From Bremerella cremea (lineage in GTDB: Bacteria > Planctomycetota > Planctomycetia > Pirellulales > Pirellulaceae): a DNA stretch of 64,000 nucleotides. The notes under the pieces are model-generated. The model saw only the letters and a program-made list of their open reading frames with translations. It did no database searches and was not told the DNA's origin. Positions 1-8,212 of this stretch are shown one piece after another. The stretch is taken from the NCBI RefSeq assembly GCF_003335505.1, contig NZ_QPEX01000028.1:186001-250000 (forward strand), written 5' to 3'. Both the position numbers and the translations under genes were made by a program. Numbering within the stretch: position 1 is the stretch's first letter; every line of letters starts with the position of its first letter.

Positions 1-1104
1 TCCTTCCGACAAGATCCGAACCATTTCAGCCGCCGAGCCTGTTTTTTGTAGCAGCGTGCGCTGCTGCGAGGCCCAGCTAGGGCGATTGGCAATAACGTTG
101 CAATGCTCTAGATAATCAGTGCATTGCAGCCGTTTGGCCAAAGGAGCCAAGGTGGTAACTAGCCGCTGCGTCATTTGGGGGACCGTTTCGACATCGAAGG
201 TAAACGAATTGACCAACCGTGCCGCAGTACCAAACCTGGCTGCCCGCCATTTGTTTTGCCGAACCATCATGGGGTGGCAGTCGTGCTGATAAGCCCCTTC
301 GTCGATCTCTCGCGATAGATGCACGATCAGGCATTGCGTCATGGCCGTCAGCGCTAAGACATCTTCCAGGCTGCCTGGCATATCGCAAACACGGACTTCC
401 ACTGTACCGAAATTATGATGAGGACGAACGTCCCACCAGATCTCGCGAATCGTATTGATGAAGCCGGTGTCGACCATGTGGTTGACGATCCAAACGTACT
501 CGCTCCAGTTACGCATTAAGGTCGGAATGCCAGCGGTTGGCAAGCCTTCCATGATCTTGGTCCGATGCGAAGCCAGGCCGGTATCGCGTGCTTCCCAGAA
601 TGGGCTGGAACTGGAAAGGGCGAGTAACAGCGGCAGGTACTGCATAATACGGTCACAAATCATGACCGCTTTATCGCCCGATTCGACCCCGACATGCACG
701 TGCAGGCCTTGAGTGACCAAACGCCGAGCCATCTCTTGTAGAAGTTCCAGCAGGTCGAGGTAACGCTGGTTGGGCGTAACTTTTTGCTCGCTCCATTTCG
801 AGAAAGGATGCGTTGCGCCCCACCACAAGCGAAGATCTAATTTGTCGAGCACCCCTTCGATCTGCTTGACCCGTTTGGTCAAATCTTCTTCCGCTTCGGC
901 CACGGTATGACAGATGCCGGTGTTAATTTCTAGACAGCACTGCATCAGTTCGGGCTTGTAAAGCTCGCGCTGATCCTCTGGCAGTTGATCGAGCACACGA
1001 TGAATGGCCGAAGCCAATTCCATCGTTTTGCTATCGATCAGGCCGAGTTCCAATTCAACTCCGAGGGTGGGGTAATGGTTGGAACGAAACTCGATTTTTG
1101 TCAT
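1..1104 (-). CDS. ybdK: Carboxylate-amine ligase, YbdK / glutamate-cysteine ligase 2 family (3' end cut by window)
   Basis: The ATG at 1104 opens a frame that runs without a stop to base 1, so 368 residues are visible and the C-terminus is missing. Seen motifs are GVELELGLID at residues 15-24, a His-rich QGLHVHVGVESG near 132-143 and FGTVEVRVCD near 235. These fit the GCS2 family, ATP-dependent cytoplasmic enzymes that join a carboxylate to an amine; the E. coli member has weak gamma-glutamyl-cysteine ligase activity. The real substrate is not shown by the sequence. It lies 10 bp downstream of the amidohydrolase gene on the same strand, so the two are probably co-transcribed. Confidence 0.85.
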   Translation of the reverse strand, partial: MTKIEFRSNHYPTLGVELELGLIDSKTMELASAIHRVLDQLPEDQRELYKPELMQCCLEINTGICHTVAEAEEDLTKRVKQIEGVLDKLDLRLWWGATHPFSKWSEQKVTPNQRYLDLLELLQEMARRLVTQGLHVHVGVESGDKAVMICDRIMQYLPLLLALSSSSPFWEARDTGLASHRTKIMEGLPTAGIPTLMRNWSEYVWIVNHMVDTGFINTIREIWWDVRPHHNFGTVEVRVCDMPGSLEDVLALTAMTQCLIVHLSREIDEGAYQHDCHPMMVRQNKWRAARFGTAARLVNSFTFDVETVPQMTQRLVTTLAPLAKRLQCTDYLEHCNVIANRPSWASQQRTLLQKTGSAAEMVRILSEG

Positions 1105-1114
1105 GGGGTTCGTC

Positions 1115-2383
1115 CTAGTCCAGGGGCGAATCGTGATGAGTAGGCGAGCGTGGTGTCAGCAATTGATCTTGCCAACGCGAGCCAGGTTCAAGGGCGGCGA
1201 CGGTGCTGCGTGCCAATAGATTCGCTCCAAAGGCCAGCACGCGTTCGTCGATATCAAAGTTGGTACTGTGCAACATGGGCCAATTGCTTGTCCCAGGCGT
1301 TGCGCACCCTAAGCGGATCATCGCGCCTGGGACATGGTCTAAGTAAAACGCAAAGTCTTCTCCGCCCATGCTGGCACGTGGAATTTCGTGAACCGAGGGC
1401 ATACCCATAAACTCCACACAGTTCTCTTTGAGCAGATCAATCAAGTTGGAATCGTTTCGAACCGCATCGGTGCCCAGGTCGAATTTGACCTCAATCTGGG
1501 TTTGCGTTGCCATGGCGATGCCATCGGCGATTCGGTGAATATGACGGATCGTGTCTAGGCGAGTCTGGGGAAGTAGCGTGCGGAGCGTCCCTTGCAGTTC
1601 AACCGTCTCGGGAATGACATTGGGACTTGCTCCGCCGTGGATCTGCCCAAAGCTGGCCACTACGGCTTCGTGCGTTTGGGTAACACGCGGCAGGGCTAGG
1701 TAAAGTGTGTTAATTAACTGGGCAGCAGCAGCGATCGGGTCGTTGGCTTCGTAGGGGCGGGCCCCATGACCACTAGAGCCGTGGATCTTAATCCAGATCT
1801 CCTCACAACTGGCCGTTAGCTCTCCTTTGCGAAAGCCAACTTTGCCAAAAGGAAGGCCTGGCTCCATGTGAGTGGCGATAATTGCCGAGACATCTTCCAA
1901 GGCCCCGGCCTTGATCATGTCGCGGGCGCCGGTGCAGATTTCTTCCGCAGGTTGAAAGATAAAACGAGCCCGGATCGGCCAAGGAAGCTCGCCGTTGCGC
2001 GCTAACTGCTGTAGAGCTTGAGCGGCCCCAAGGACGACGGTGGTATGGGCATCGTGACCACACGCATGCATGATGCCCTCTTTTTGACTGCAATAGGGGA
2101 CGTCTTTGCAATCATGTATTGGCAGGGCATCGATATCACCGCGCAGAGCGATTACGCTTGACCCTTCCTGGTCGAACGTATCGAGATCTGCGATGACGCC
2201 GCGACCATCAGGTCCCATGCGGACCGATAGTCCTAAGTCCCCCAGAATTTGATAGAGGGTCAGGCTGGTCTGAAATTCTTCGCCGGAAACTTCCGGATTG
2301 CGATGTAGGCTGCGACGAAATTCAATCAGCGAATCATTGATTTGGTCGATTTGAGCACATAATCGCGATTGCCAGGCGGTCAT
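1115..2383 (-). CDS. M20-family metallo-amidohydrolase (N-acyl amino acid / hippurate hydrolase type)
   Basis: A 422-residue protein typical of M20D amidohydrolases, which remove acyl groups from N-acyl amino acids. Metal-ligand regions are visible as RGDIDALP (81-88), HACGHDAHTT (106-115) and FQPAEEICTGARDM near 153; the dimerisation insert with HGSSGHGARP follows. I chose the ATG at 2383 because a TTG seven codons upstream adds only residues without family similarity. There is no signal peptide, so it is probably cytoplasmic. It precedes the YbdK-type ligase gene by 10 bp. The acyl substrate cannot be told from sequence. Confidence 0.88.
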   Translation of the reverse strand: MTAWQSRLCAQIDQINDSLIEFRRSLHRNPEVSGEEFQTSLTLYQILGDLGLSVRMGPDGRGVIADLDTFDQEGSSVIALRGDIDALPIHDCKDVPYCSQKEGIMHACGHDAHTTVVLGAAQALQQLARNGELPWPIRARFIFQPAEEICTGARDMIKAGALEDVSAIIATHMEPGLPFGKVGFRKGELTASCEEIWIKIHGSSGHGARPYEANDPIAAAAQLINTLYLALPRVTQTHEAVVASFGQIHGGASPNVIPETVELQGTLRTLLPQTRLDTIRHIHRIADGIAMATQTQIEVKFDLGTDAVRNDSNLIDLLKENCVEFMGMPSVHEIPRASMGGEDFAFYLDHVPGAMIRLGCATPGTSNWPMLHSTNFDIDERVLAFGANLLARSTVAALEPGSRWQDQLLTPRSPTHHDSPLD

Positions 2384-2480
2384 TCTGTTGGGAGTACCTC
2401 TCAAAACGGGGAATCTGGTACTCCAATCCTACCATGCAATTGGAGTACCAAGCATCCTCAATTTGAAAGGAGGTTGACCC

Positions 2481-3344
2481 TTAGCCAGAAACGAATTCTG
2501 GAGTGATCAATTCAGGGATCGCGCCCAGTTCGTAACCTTCTTTCAAGAATCGCGTCACCGATTCCCGGCCACGGTCGCCGAAATCTATCGTCCAGTCATT
2601 CACATACATCCCGACGAACTTGTCGGCTAGTGAATTATCGAGCCCACGGCCGAACTGCAGGGCGTAGTCGAGTGCCGGTTGGCGATTCTCGAGTCCGTAG
2701 ACGATGCTTTCTTTGAGAAGACGTGTGACTTCGCGAATCGTCTCTTCACCGAGATCTTTGCGAATGCCGTTGGCACCCAGCGGCAACGGCAAGCCATCGG
2801 TGCGATCGTGCCACCAAACGCCTAGGTCAACAATTAGTTGCAGATCTTGTCGTTGGTAGGTCAACTGGCCTTCGTGAATGATCAGACCAGCATCAACTTG
2901 CTTGCCTTCGTACTCACCGGCGGCGGTAACTTCGATGATTTCGTCGAACGGAACGACCACATATTCGAATTCCGCACCAAGATACATGCGCAGGCCAAGG
3001 AATGCCGAAGTGAGCGTGCCGGGGACGGCGATCGTCTTCGACTTCAACTCGTCTCGCGAGTACTTCTGCTTGGCAATGACCATGGGACCATAGTTGTCCC
3101 CCATGCTGGCTCCGCACGAGCAGATCGCGTACTTATCGTGCAGATGAGCATACGCGTGGATGCTGATCGCCGTTAGTTCTAACTCGCCAGAGAAGGCACG
3201 GCGGTTAAGCGTTTCGATATCGACCAATTCGTGCTCGAACCGGTAGTTGCCGGTGTCGATTTTATCGCAGGCCAGTGCATAGAACATGAAGGCATCGTCC
3301 GGGTCTGGACTGTGCCCCACGCGGATCAGTTGTTTCTCGGCCAA
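2481..3344 (-). CDS. mqnD: Menaquinone biosynthesis protein MqnD-like (1,4-dihydroxy-6-naphthoate synthase)
   Basis: A 287-residue protein with the bilobed periplasmic-binding-protein fold used by MqnA/MqnD enzymes of the futalosine menaquinone route. The N-terminal GHSPDPDDAFMFYAL (residues 10-24) matches the SPCPNDTF-like signature of MqnD rather than MqnA, and TLTSAFLGLRMYLG near 110-123 also fits. MqnD converts cyclic dehypoxanthinyl-futalosine to 1,4-dihydroxy-6-naphthoate. The start is a TTG at 3344 preceded by AGGGA; no better ATG is available. Other menaquinone genes are not in the window, so it stands alone. A generic substrate-binding protein is the main alternative. Confidence 0.75.
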   Translation of the reverse strand: MAEKQLIRVGHSPDPDDAFMFYALACDKIDTGNYRFEHELVDIETLNRRAFSGELELTAISIHAYAHLHDKYAICSCGASMGDNYGPMVIAKQKYSRDELKSKTIAVPGTLTSAFLGLRMYLGAEFEYVVVPFDEIIEVTAAGEYEGKQVDAGLIIHEGQLTYQRQDLQLIVDLGVWWHDRTDGLPLPLGANGIRKDLGEETIREVTRLLKESIVYGLENRQPALDYALQFGRGLDNSLADKFVGMYVNDWTIDFGDRGRESVTRFLKEGYELGAIPELITPEFVSG

Positions 3345-3587
3345 GATTCTGGGTCCCTGCCTGATTGGGTGCGCTATGGAAATTCAAACCGTCCATTGTT
3401 GCGTGGATTGGCGCTTTCCATCAACCAGGGAACCGAGAGGAAATGGAAGCAATAACGCCCGATTTTCCCCTAGCAGGGGGAATTCTCGAAGTCTGCGCAC
3501 GAAATCAAACTCTTCGTTCAAGCAAGTGGCCGCAATTTCCTCCGTTTTCGGGATTTACCCCTAAAATCGGCGACGCGGCGATCGGCA

Positions 3588-4145
3588 TCAAGCATCGAAC
3601 GAGATGCCACCACTATTATTGCCGTAGTAGTCACCGCCATTGTCGTACCCGTAGGAAGTACTGGAACGGGCGGAGGACTCCTCTGAGGACGCGTCGAACT
3701 TGCCCATGATCTCTTCCGCATCGGACGAGGTGATTTCACGTTCCTGTTGCGAGGGACGCTCTGGGGCTTCGGGCATCTGCAAGCAAAGTTCTTCCCACGT
3801 TTGGCGTTCTTCGTCGAGAACCTTGATCACGCCGTCTAGACGATGATATTCGTCTTCGGCATGCAGTTGGGTAAGTTCCCGGAAAATGAATGTGTAAATG
3901 CCAGCAACATCCTTCATTAACTGGCCACCATCCGGGCTGATGTTCGACAGGATCAGCGCGACGATTTCACGACAGCGAAGCAGTTTTTCCCAGGCGGCTT
4001 CTTTCTCACCTTGATCGTGCAACTGCTGAGCCTGGTAGGCGTAGCGAATTGCGCCGTTGATCATCATGAGTTGCAATTTCTGCGGAGTCGCCGTGAGAAC
4101 TTCCGTTTCTAAATAGCTATTAGGAGAATCTGTGCTGAAGGTCAT
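3588..4145 (-). CDS. fliS: Flagellin export chaperone FliS
   Basis: A 185-residue protein whose first ~125 residues match FliS: NSYLETEVLTATPQKLQLMM at the N-terminus, then a four-helix bundle. FliS binds the flagellin C-terminus in the cytoplasm and stops early polymerisation before export. It is the last gene of the block, about 100 bp after fliD, the usual order. The final ~55 residues form an extension rich in Ser, Gly, Tyr and acidic residues, longer than in typical FliS (about 125-135 residues), and probably disordered. The strongest support is the N-terminus together with the position next to fliD. Confidence 0.9.
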   Translation of the reverse strand: MTFSTDSPNSYLETEVLTATPQKLQLMMINGAIRYAYQAQQLHDQGEKEAAWEKLLRCREIVALILSNISPDGGQLMKDVAGIYTFIFRELTQLHAEDEYHRLDGVIKVLDEERQTWEELCLQMPEAPERPSQQEREITSSDAEEIMGKFDASSEESSARSSTSYGYDNGGDYYGNNSGGISFDA

Positions 4146-4249
4146 TTAGGTCTCGTCTACAGTCGGGAGAAGTTTTGCGGGGACCACTCTCGGGGTTTTA
4201 TCGACCAATCAGTGGACTGCCTTTGAGCGAATCGGCATTGCTGCGGTTT

Positions 4250-7200
4250 TTACGTCCCATCTGCCGAGATGTAACCGATACCAGCGAGCGCAGTCTGGTT
4301 ATTCTGCAATTTGCCGATGGTCTCTTCTAAGTTGTAGAACTGAGTCAAAAGTTGTTCCTGTTTGCGGGCCAGGCGATCGTTCATCGCCTTGATGCGTTCG
4401 GTGTTTAAGTCGGCCCGTGCTTGCAGTGTCACCGCTCGGCTGACCAGCATCGAGTTGCCTCTGCCGGCAAATTGCTCGGTGAGGTTAAATACTTTATCCG
4501 CAAAACCGGTCGTTTCCTCGGTAAAGAACTTCTCGACACCTTCTGAATCGCTTGCAAATGCAGCTTTGAGTTTGTTTGTATCGAGGCTCAACTTGCCGGA
4601 ATCGCTCACATCGAAACCAAGTTGTTGGAGCGACTGGATTTTCCCTAGGCTCGAGAATCGCGAGGTGAGAAGCCCGCCAAGTTGCGTGTCGATTCGCAAG
4701 GCTTCGTTCGAACCGAACAAGACACCGGTCGAGTTGTCCGACTCGTTGAAGAAGGTCTTTTCGGACAGCTTATCTCGCAAGGCGTTGTATTGCGTGACGA
4801 ATTCATCGGCAACTTTCAGGAGCGATTCGTCCGAACTTTGGATGTTGATGTTAATCGCCGATGTTGACGCTTCGTTGACTTTCAGCGAAACGCCATCCAG
4901 CACTTCATTAAATGTATTGGTACTGGATGAGGTCAGAATGCCCGTCGAGGCATTCGACGCCGAGCCGAAAAGAAGCAGCGCGTCCTGAGCTTCGACAATT
5001 TCATCGAAACCGAATTGTGACTGGCTTGAATCGAGCACGACACGTCCCGATTTTCCCGAGATGTCGCTGACCAAGGATAAACGGTACGGGTTTGTGCCGG
5101 TGCCTGTATTCAGGATGCTAGCAGTAATACCGACATCGGCGTCGTTCAACTTCGAGACCAAGTCTTCGATCGTGTCCCCGTCTTCGATCTCGATCGTTGT
5201 GACCTCAGAACCTTCGATCACGGTGCGCGTGACACCATCGACCTGTTTCTCGACGCCGGTTCCCAGTAGGCCAAGATCAGCGGCTGTATTGGTCGATCCT
5301 CCCTCGGTTACCGTAAGGGTACCGGTCCCGGTCGATTTGTCAATTAAGACAATTCCGTCCCCTGCATCATTGATGCGGGCTTCGACATTCAAGGTGAGTT
5401 CCGAGTTGACCTTGTCGATGAGGTCGCCGACCGTTTCAATCGACTGATCTGTCAGATCGAAAGTCCGTGCCTGGCCATCGCTATTACGAATCAGGAACTT
5501 ACCCCGTTCGATACCCTTGCCACCTTTGAGATCGGATAGCTTCGTATCTTCGTTGACGAACTGGCGATCTAGGCTGCCTGAGTTTACGCTTAGGGCGGTC
5601 GAATCATGTTCGATTTTCAGGAGCGTGGCGCTCTCGGTGCCGTCGGCATTGGCAACGATAAAGTTGCTGTTGAACTGTCCACTGGTGTCGGTCAGCGAAA
5701 TGCCGTTGCCAGCTTCATTGATTTTCGCTTTGACGGCCAATCCCGATTCGTTGATCAGCTGCAAGACATCTTCCACTGTTTCGGCGGAAGAAAGGTCGAT
5801 ATTCGCCGAGACGCCACTGCGGTCGGTGATAGCGATTGTGCCTGGGTCTCCCAGACCATTGCCACCGCCGAGCGACGAAAGCAGGGTGGTCTTCAAGCCT
5901 GATTGGAGACGGTCGCTTGTTAGGGTTCCTGCAGAAGCCGTCCCGGTAAGTCCTAGATCTTCGGCAGTCGAACTGTTATTGATGCTTGCGACCGAGAAAG
6001 ATCCACCGTTGTCCGTCGACAGGTCGATCAGTTCAATGTGATCTCCATCGGCACTAATTTGGGCCCGAAGTTTCGTGGGATCGGTGGCGTTTATCGCATC
6101 GATCAGTTCCCCCAGCGTTTGTGGAGTGGAGGCTTCGGAAGCTGCTCCTGCGGTAGTCTTGGCGGTTGCCGAAGCTTTGACGATCCGGTCACCCGCTGCA
6201 CCGCTTGGCTTGGTGGCCGTGAATCGCGAACTGACTTCCGCATTGTTATTCAGGGCGGTGGCGATATCGGTGGCGGTCGATGCGCCTGCTTCGATTCGAA
6301 CGGTGATCGTCTTCGAGTCTTCATCGAATTCGACGACCTCGTTGCCTTGGGTGACTGCTCCGTCGGCGACGTAGTTGAGGACGTAGTCGTCGTAGTCGCC
6401 CCCTTTGATTTTCGCCGTAAGCGTGACTTGCCCATTACTTGAGTCATCAGGCGTAGTGGCCGAAGACTGCTGAATGCCGCCTGAAGTAACGGCGGTGTCG
6501 GTGACATCGACCAGGCCGCTACCATCACTGCCACTGCCGTTGGATGCCGTGAATATAGCGGAGGCGGTCGGATCGTTGTTGATGGCGTCGATCACATTGG
6601 TGCCGGTCGAATTGCCAGCATCAATATGAACGGTTAATGTCTTGTTCTGAGGATCGCTGTCATCGTAGACAACCGTTTCTGAGCCGGCGGTGACTCCTGC
6701 ATCGTCCACGAAGAGAATCGTAACGTCATCGTAAGTGCCACCGGTAGCGTTGGCTGTCAACGTGATGGCCGCGTTGGAATCTACGGCAGTGGTGGTGGCT
6801 GTGGCATTTCCTGTCGTGGCGACGGTGGTGACCGAATCCTTATTCGGATCGATGATTCCATCCCCCAGGCCGCTATTGACCGTGCTGGCAGTGAAGTATT
6901 GACTCGCCGTGGCGTCGTTAGCCAGGGCAGAGACAATGTCGGAAGCGGTCGTGTTGCCGGCATCGATTTGGAATGTCAGCGTCTTGGCGTTGCCGTCAAA
7001 GACGACTGTTTCGTTTCCTTTGGAGACGGTCGCATTATCTTGGAAGATAATCTGCACGCCATCGTATTCGGCACCGTTTTGGACGGAGGTGAAATCGAGA
7101 CGGGCATCACCAGGTTTGATCGTGGCTGTTGCGAAATCTTCTGGCGCGGCAGCTTTGCCTAGTTCTACTTCCAGCGAAGTGCCATCACGCAGCGAAACCG

Positions 7201-8011
7201 AAAGGTCGGCTCCATTCCGATTTAAACTAATTCCGTTCCCGTCGTTCAGGGTAGATAGTAGCGTGTTGGTGTGCAGGTTCAGGAGGTCATCGCCCGTGAC
7301 GGAATTGGCGGCAATGTTGATGCCTTCTAAGCCCAGGTCAGCAGCGGTTGTGCCACTGCCGATTGCTTGAACGATCAGGTTCGAGGTCGTTTGGCCGGAC
7401 GTATCGGTCAGTTTGATGCGATCGCCATCGACCGATGCGGTTACCTGGATGGTGTCGTTATTGTTGATGGCATCTAAGACGTCGTCGATATTTTGAGCGT
7501 AGCTAAGGTCGATGGCCGCGTTGGCCCCGCTACGGTCAGTGATGCGGATTTTTCCTCGTTGAACGCCCTGGCCATTGTTCAGTTCATCCAGCGAGATGCC
7601 GTCGTCCAGTTTGGGCCCGTGACTAATTTGGATCGAGCCACTGCTGAGTGGCTGGGTCAAGGATGAGACGCCAGAGCTAAGCAATTGCTGCGATTGAGCA
7701 GTGCGCACTGGGGTAAACTGGTAGCTGCCTGTCTTAGGAGTACCGGTAACGGTGGCCGAGAGGAAAGAAGTGTTCGAACTGGTCGCCTTGGCGGCAGTGA
7801 ATAGGCTGGTTTGTTGAAACTTCTTCGCGGTGAATTGAAAGCTGAGTACGCTCGCGGTCAGCTCCGCGATCGCCTTAGCTTCGTCATTGATCAACTCCGT
7901 TCGACTGACGAGAAGGTCGCGTGGTTTTGCTTCAATTGCTAGCAGTTGCTTAACGGTGTCCTGAATCGGGATGCCCGTTACAAGTCCGGTGCTTGCTTGA
8001 ATGCCTGCCAT
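4250..8011 (-). CDS. fliD: Giant flagellar filament cap protein FliD with repeat insertions
   Basis: FliD caps the growing filament and folds exported flagellin. This copy has 1,253 residues against about 450-700 usually. Residues 1-110 fit the FliD N-terminal domain and about 1000-1253 the C-terminal domain with its coiled end. The middle holds two repeat types: Flagellin-IN-like units near 149-230, 720-790 and 832-915 (with ITDRSG and IDLS motifs), and three ~112-residue units centred on YDG/YDD near residues 315, 428 and 539. Similar units occur in the neighbouring fliC and flgL. The ATG at 8011 begins MAGIQASTGLVTGIPI, the normal FliD start. It lies between fliC and fliS, which supports the name. 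Confidence 0.93.
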   Translation of the reverse strand: MAGIQASTGLVTGIPIQDTVKQLLAIEAKPRDLLVSRTELINDEAKAIAELTASVLSFQFTAKKFQQTSLFTAAKATSSNTSFLSATVTGTPKTGSYQFTPVRTAQSQQLLSSGVSSLTQPLSSGSIQISHGPKLDDGISLDELNNGQGVQRGKIRITDRSGANAAIDLSYAQNIDDVLDAINNNDTIQVTASVDGDRIKLTDTSGQTTSNLIVQAIGSGTTAADLGLEGINIAANSVTGDDLLNLHTNTLLSTLNDGNGISLNRNGADLSVSLRDGTSLEVELGKAAAPEDFATATIKPGDARLDFTSVQNGAEYDGVQIIFQDNATVSKGNETVVFDGNAKTLTFQIDAGNTTASDIVSALANDATASQYFTASTVNSGLGDGIIDPNKDSVTTVATTGNATATTTAVDSNAAITLTANATGGTYDDVTILFVDDAGVTAGSETVVYDDSDPQNKTLTVHIDAGNSTGTNVIDAINNDPTASAIFTASNGSGSDGSGLVDVTDTAVTSGGIQQSSATTPDDSSNGQVTLTAKIKGGDYDDYVLNYVADGAVTQGNEVVEFDEDSKTITVRIEAGASTATDIATALNNNAEVSSRFTATKPSGAAGDRIVKASATAKTTAGAASEASTPQTLGELIDAINATDPTKLRAQISADGDHIELIDLSTDNGGSFSVASINNSSTAEDLGLTGTASAGTLTSDRLQSGLKTTLLSSLGGGNGLGDPGTIAITDRSGVSANIDLSSAETVEDVLQLINESGLAVKAKINEAGNGISLTDTSGQFNSNFIVANADGTESATLLKIEHDSTALSVNSGSLDRQFVNEDTKLSDLKGGKGIERGKFLIRNSDGQARTFDLTDQSIETVGDLIDKVNSELTLNVEARINDAGDGIVLIDKSTGTGTLTVTEGGSTNTAADLGLLGTGVEKQVDGVTRTVIEGSEVTTIEIEDGDTIEDLVSKLNDADVGITASILNTGTGTNPYRLSLVSDISGKSGRVVLDSSQSQFGFDEIVEAQDALLLFGSASNASTGILTSSSTNTFNEVLDGVSLKVNEASTSAININIQSSDESLLKVADEFVTQYNALRDKLSEKTFFNESDNSTGVLFGSNEALRIDTQLGGLLTSRFSSLGKIQSLQQLGFDVSDSGKLSLDTNKLKAAFASDSEGVEKFFTEETTGFADKVFNLTEQFAGRGNSMLVSRAVTLQARADLNTERIKAMNDRLARKQEQLLTQFYNLEETIGKLQNNQTALAGIGYISADGT
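6150..7110 (-). repeat. Three tandem beta-rich modules inside fliD (type B)
   Basis: Three protein repeats with a period of about 112 codons, anchored on Tyr-Asp-Gly/Asp motifs near 7066, 6728 and 6393. Each shows the order: TA(K/N)-x-x-GG-x-YDD, a beta stretch, V-x-x-GxExV-x-(F/Y)D, KT(L/I)TV-x-I-x-AG-x-ST, then a helix ending in A(I/L)NN and an FTA motif. The nucleotide sequences are diverged, so this is an old amplification. Related modules occur in fliC and flgL. Confidence 0.8.
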
Positions 8012-8151
8012 GGAAATCGATCAAGTGGGTGAGCCGAAACTCACGCAGTAGTCCCAGAGGTTCTCCGCGTCATCTTAATTATCGACTACTAAACAAGGCT
8101 GGCTGGATGCTTTTTCTGATTAGGTAAACTTTTCTGGCTGCTGTTTTCCAC

Positions 8152-8187
8152 AAAAAACGCCCGACCAATAATGGCCGGGCGTTTTTT
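8152..8187 (-). terminator. Rho-independent terminator after flagellin gene
   Basis: CGCCCG (8158-8163) pairs with CGGGCG (8176-8181), with extra CC/GG pairs towards the loop, and is flanked by six A and six T. It lies about 25 bp past the fliC stop and could work in both directions. Its presence suggests that fliC is largely transcribed separately from fliD. Confidence 0.85.
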
Positions 8188-8212
8188 CGTAGGCTTAGGA
8201 ATTGAGTTTCCG

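Noticed and set aside
8075..8130. Sigma-28-like elements before fliD (AAAAGTTT and GTCGATAA on the minus strand)
   Set aside because: Each element matches well but they are about 40 bases apart instead of 11.
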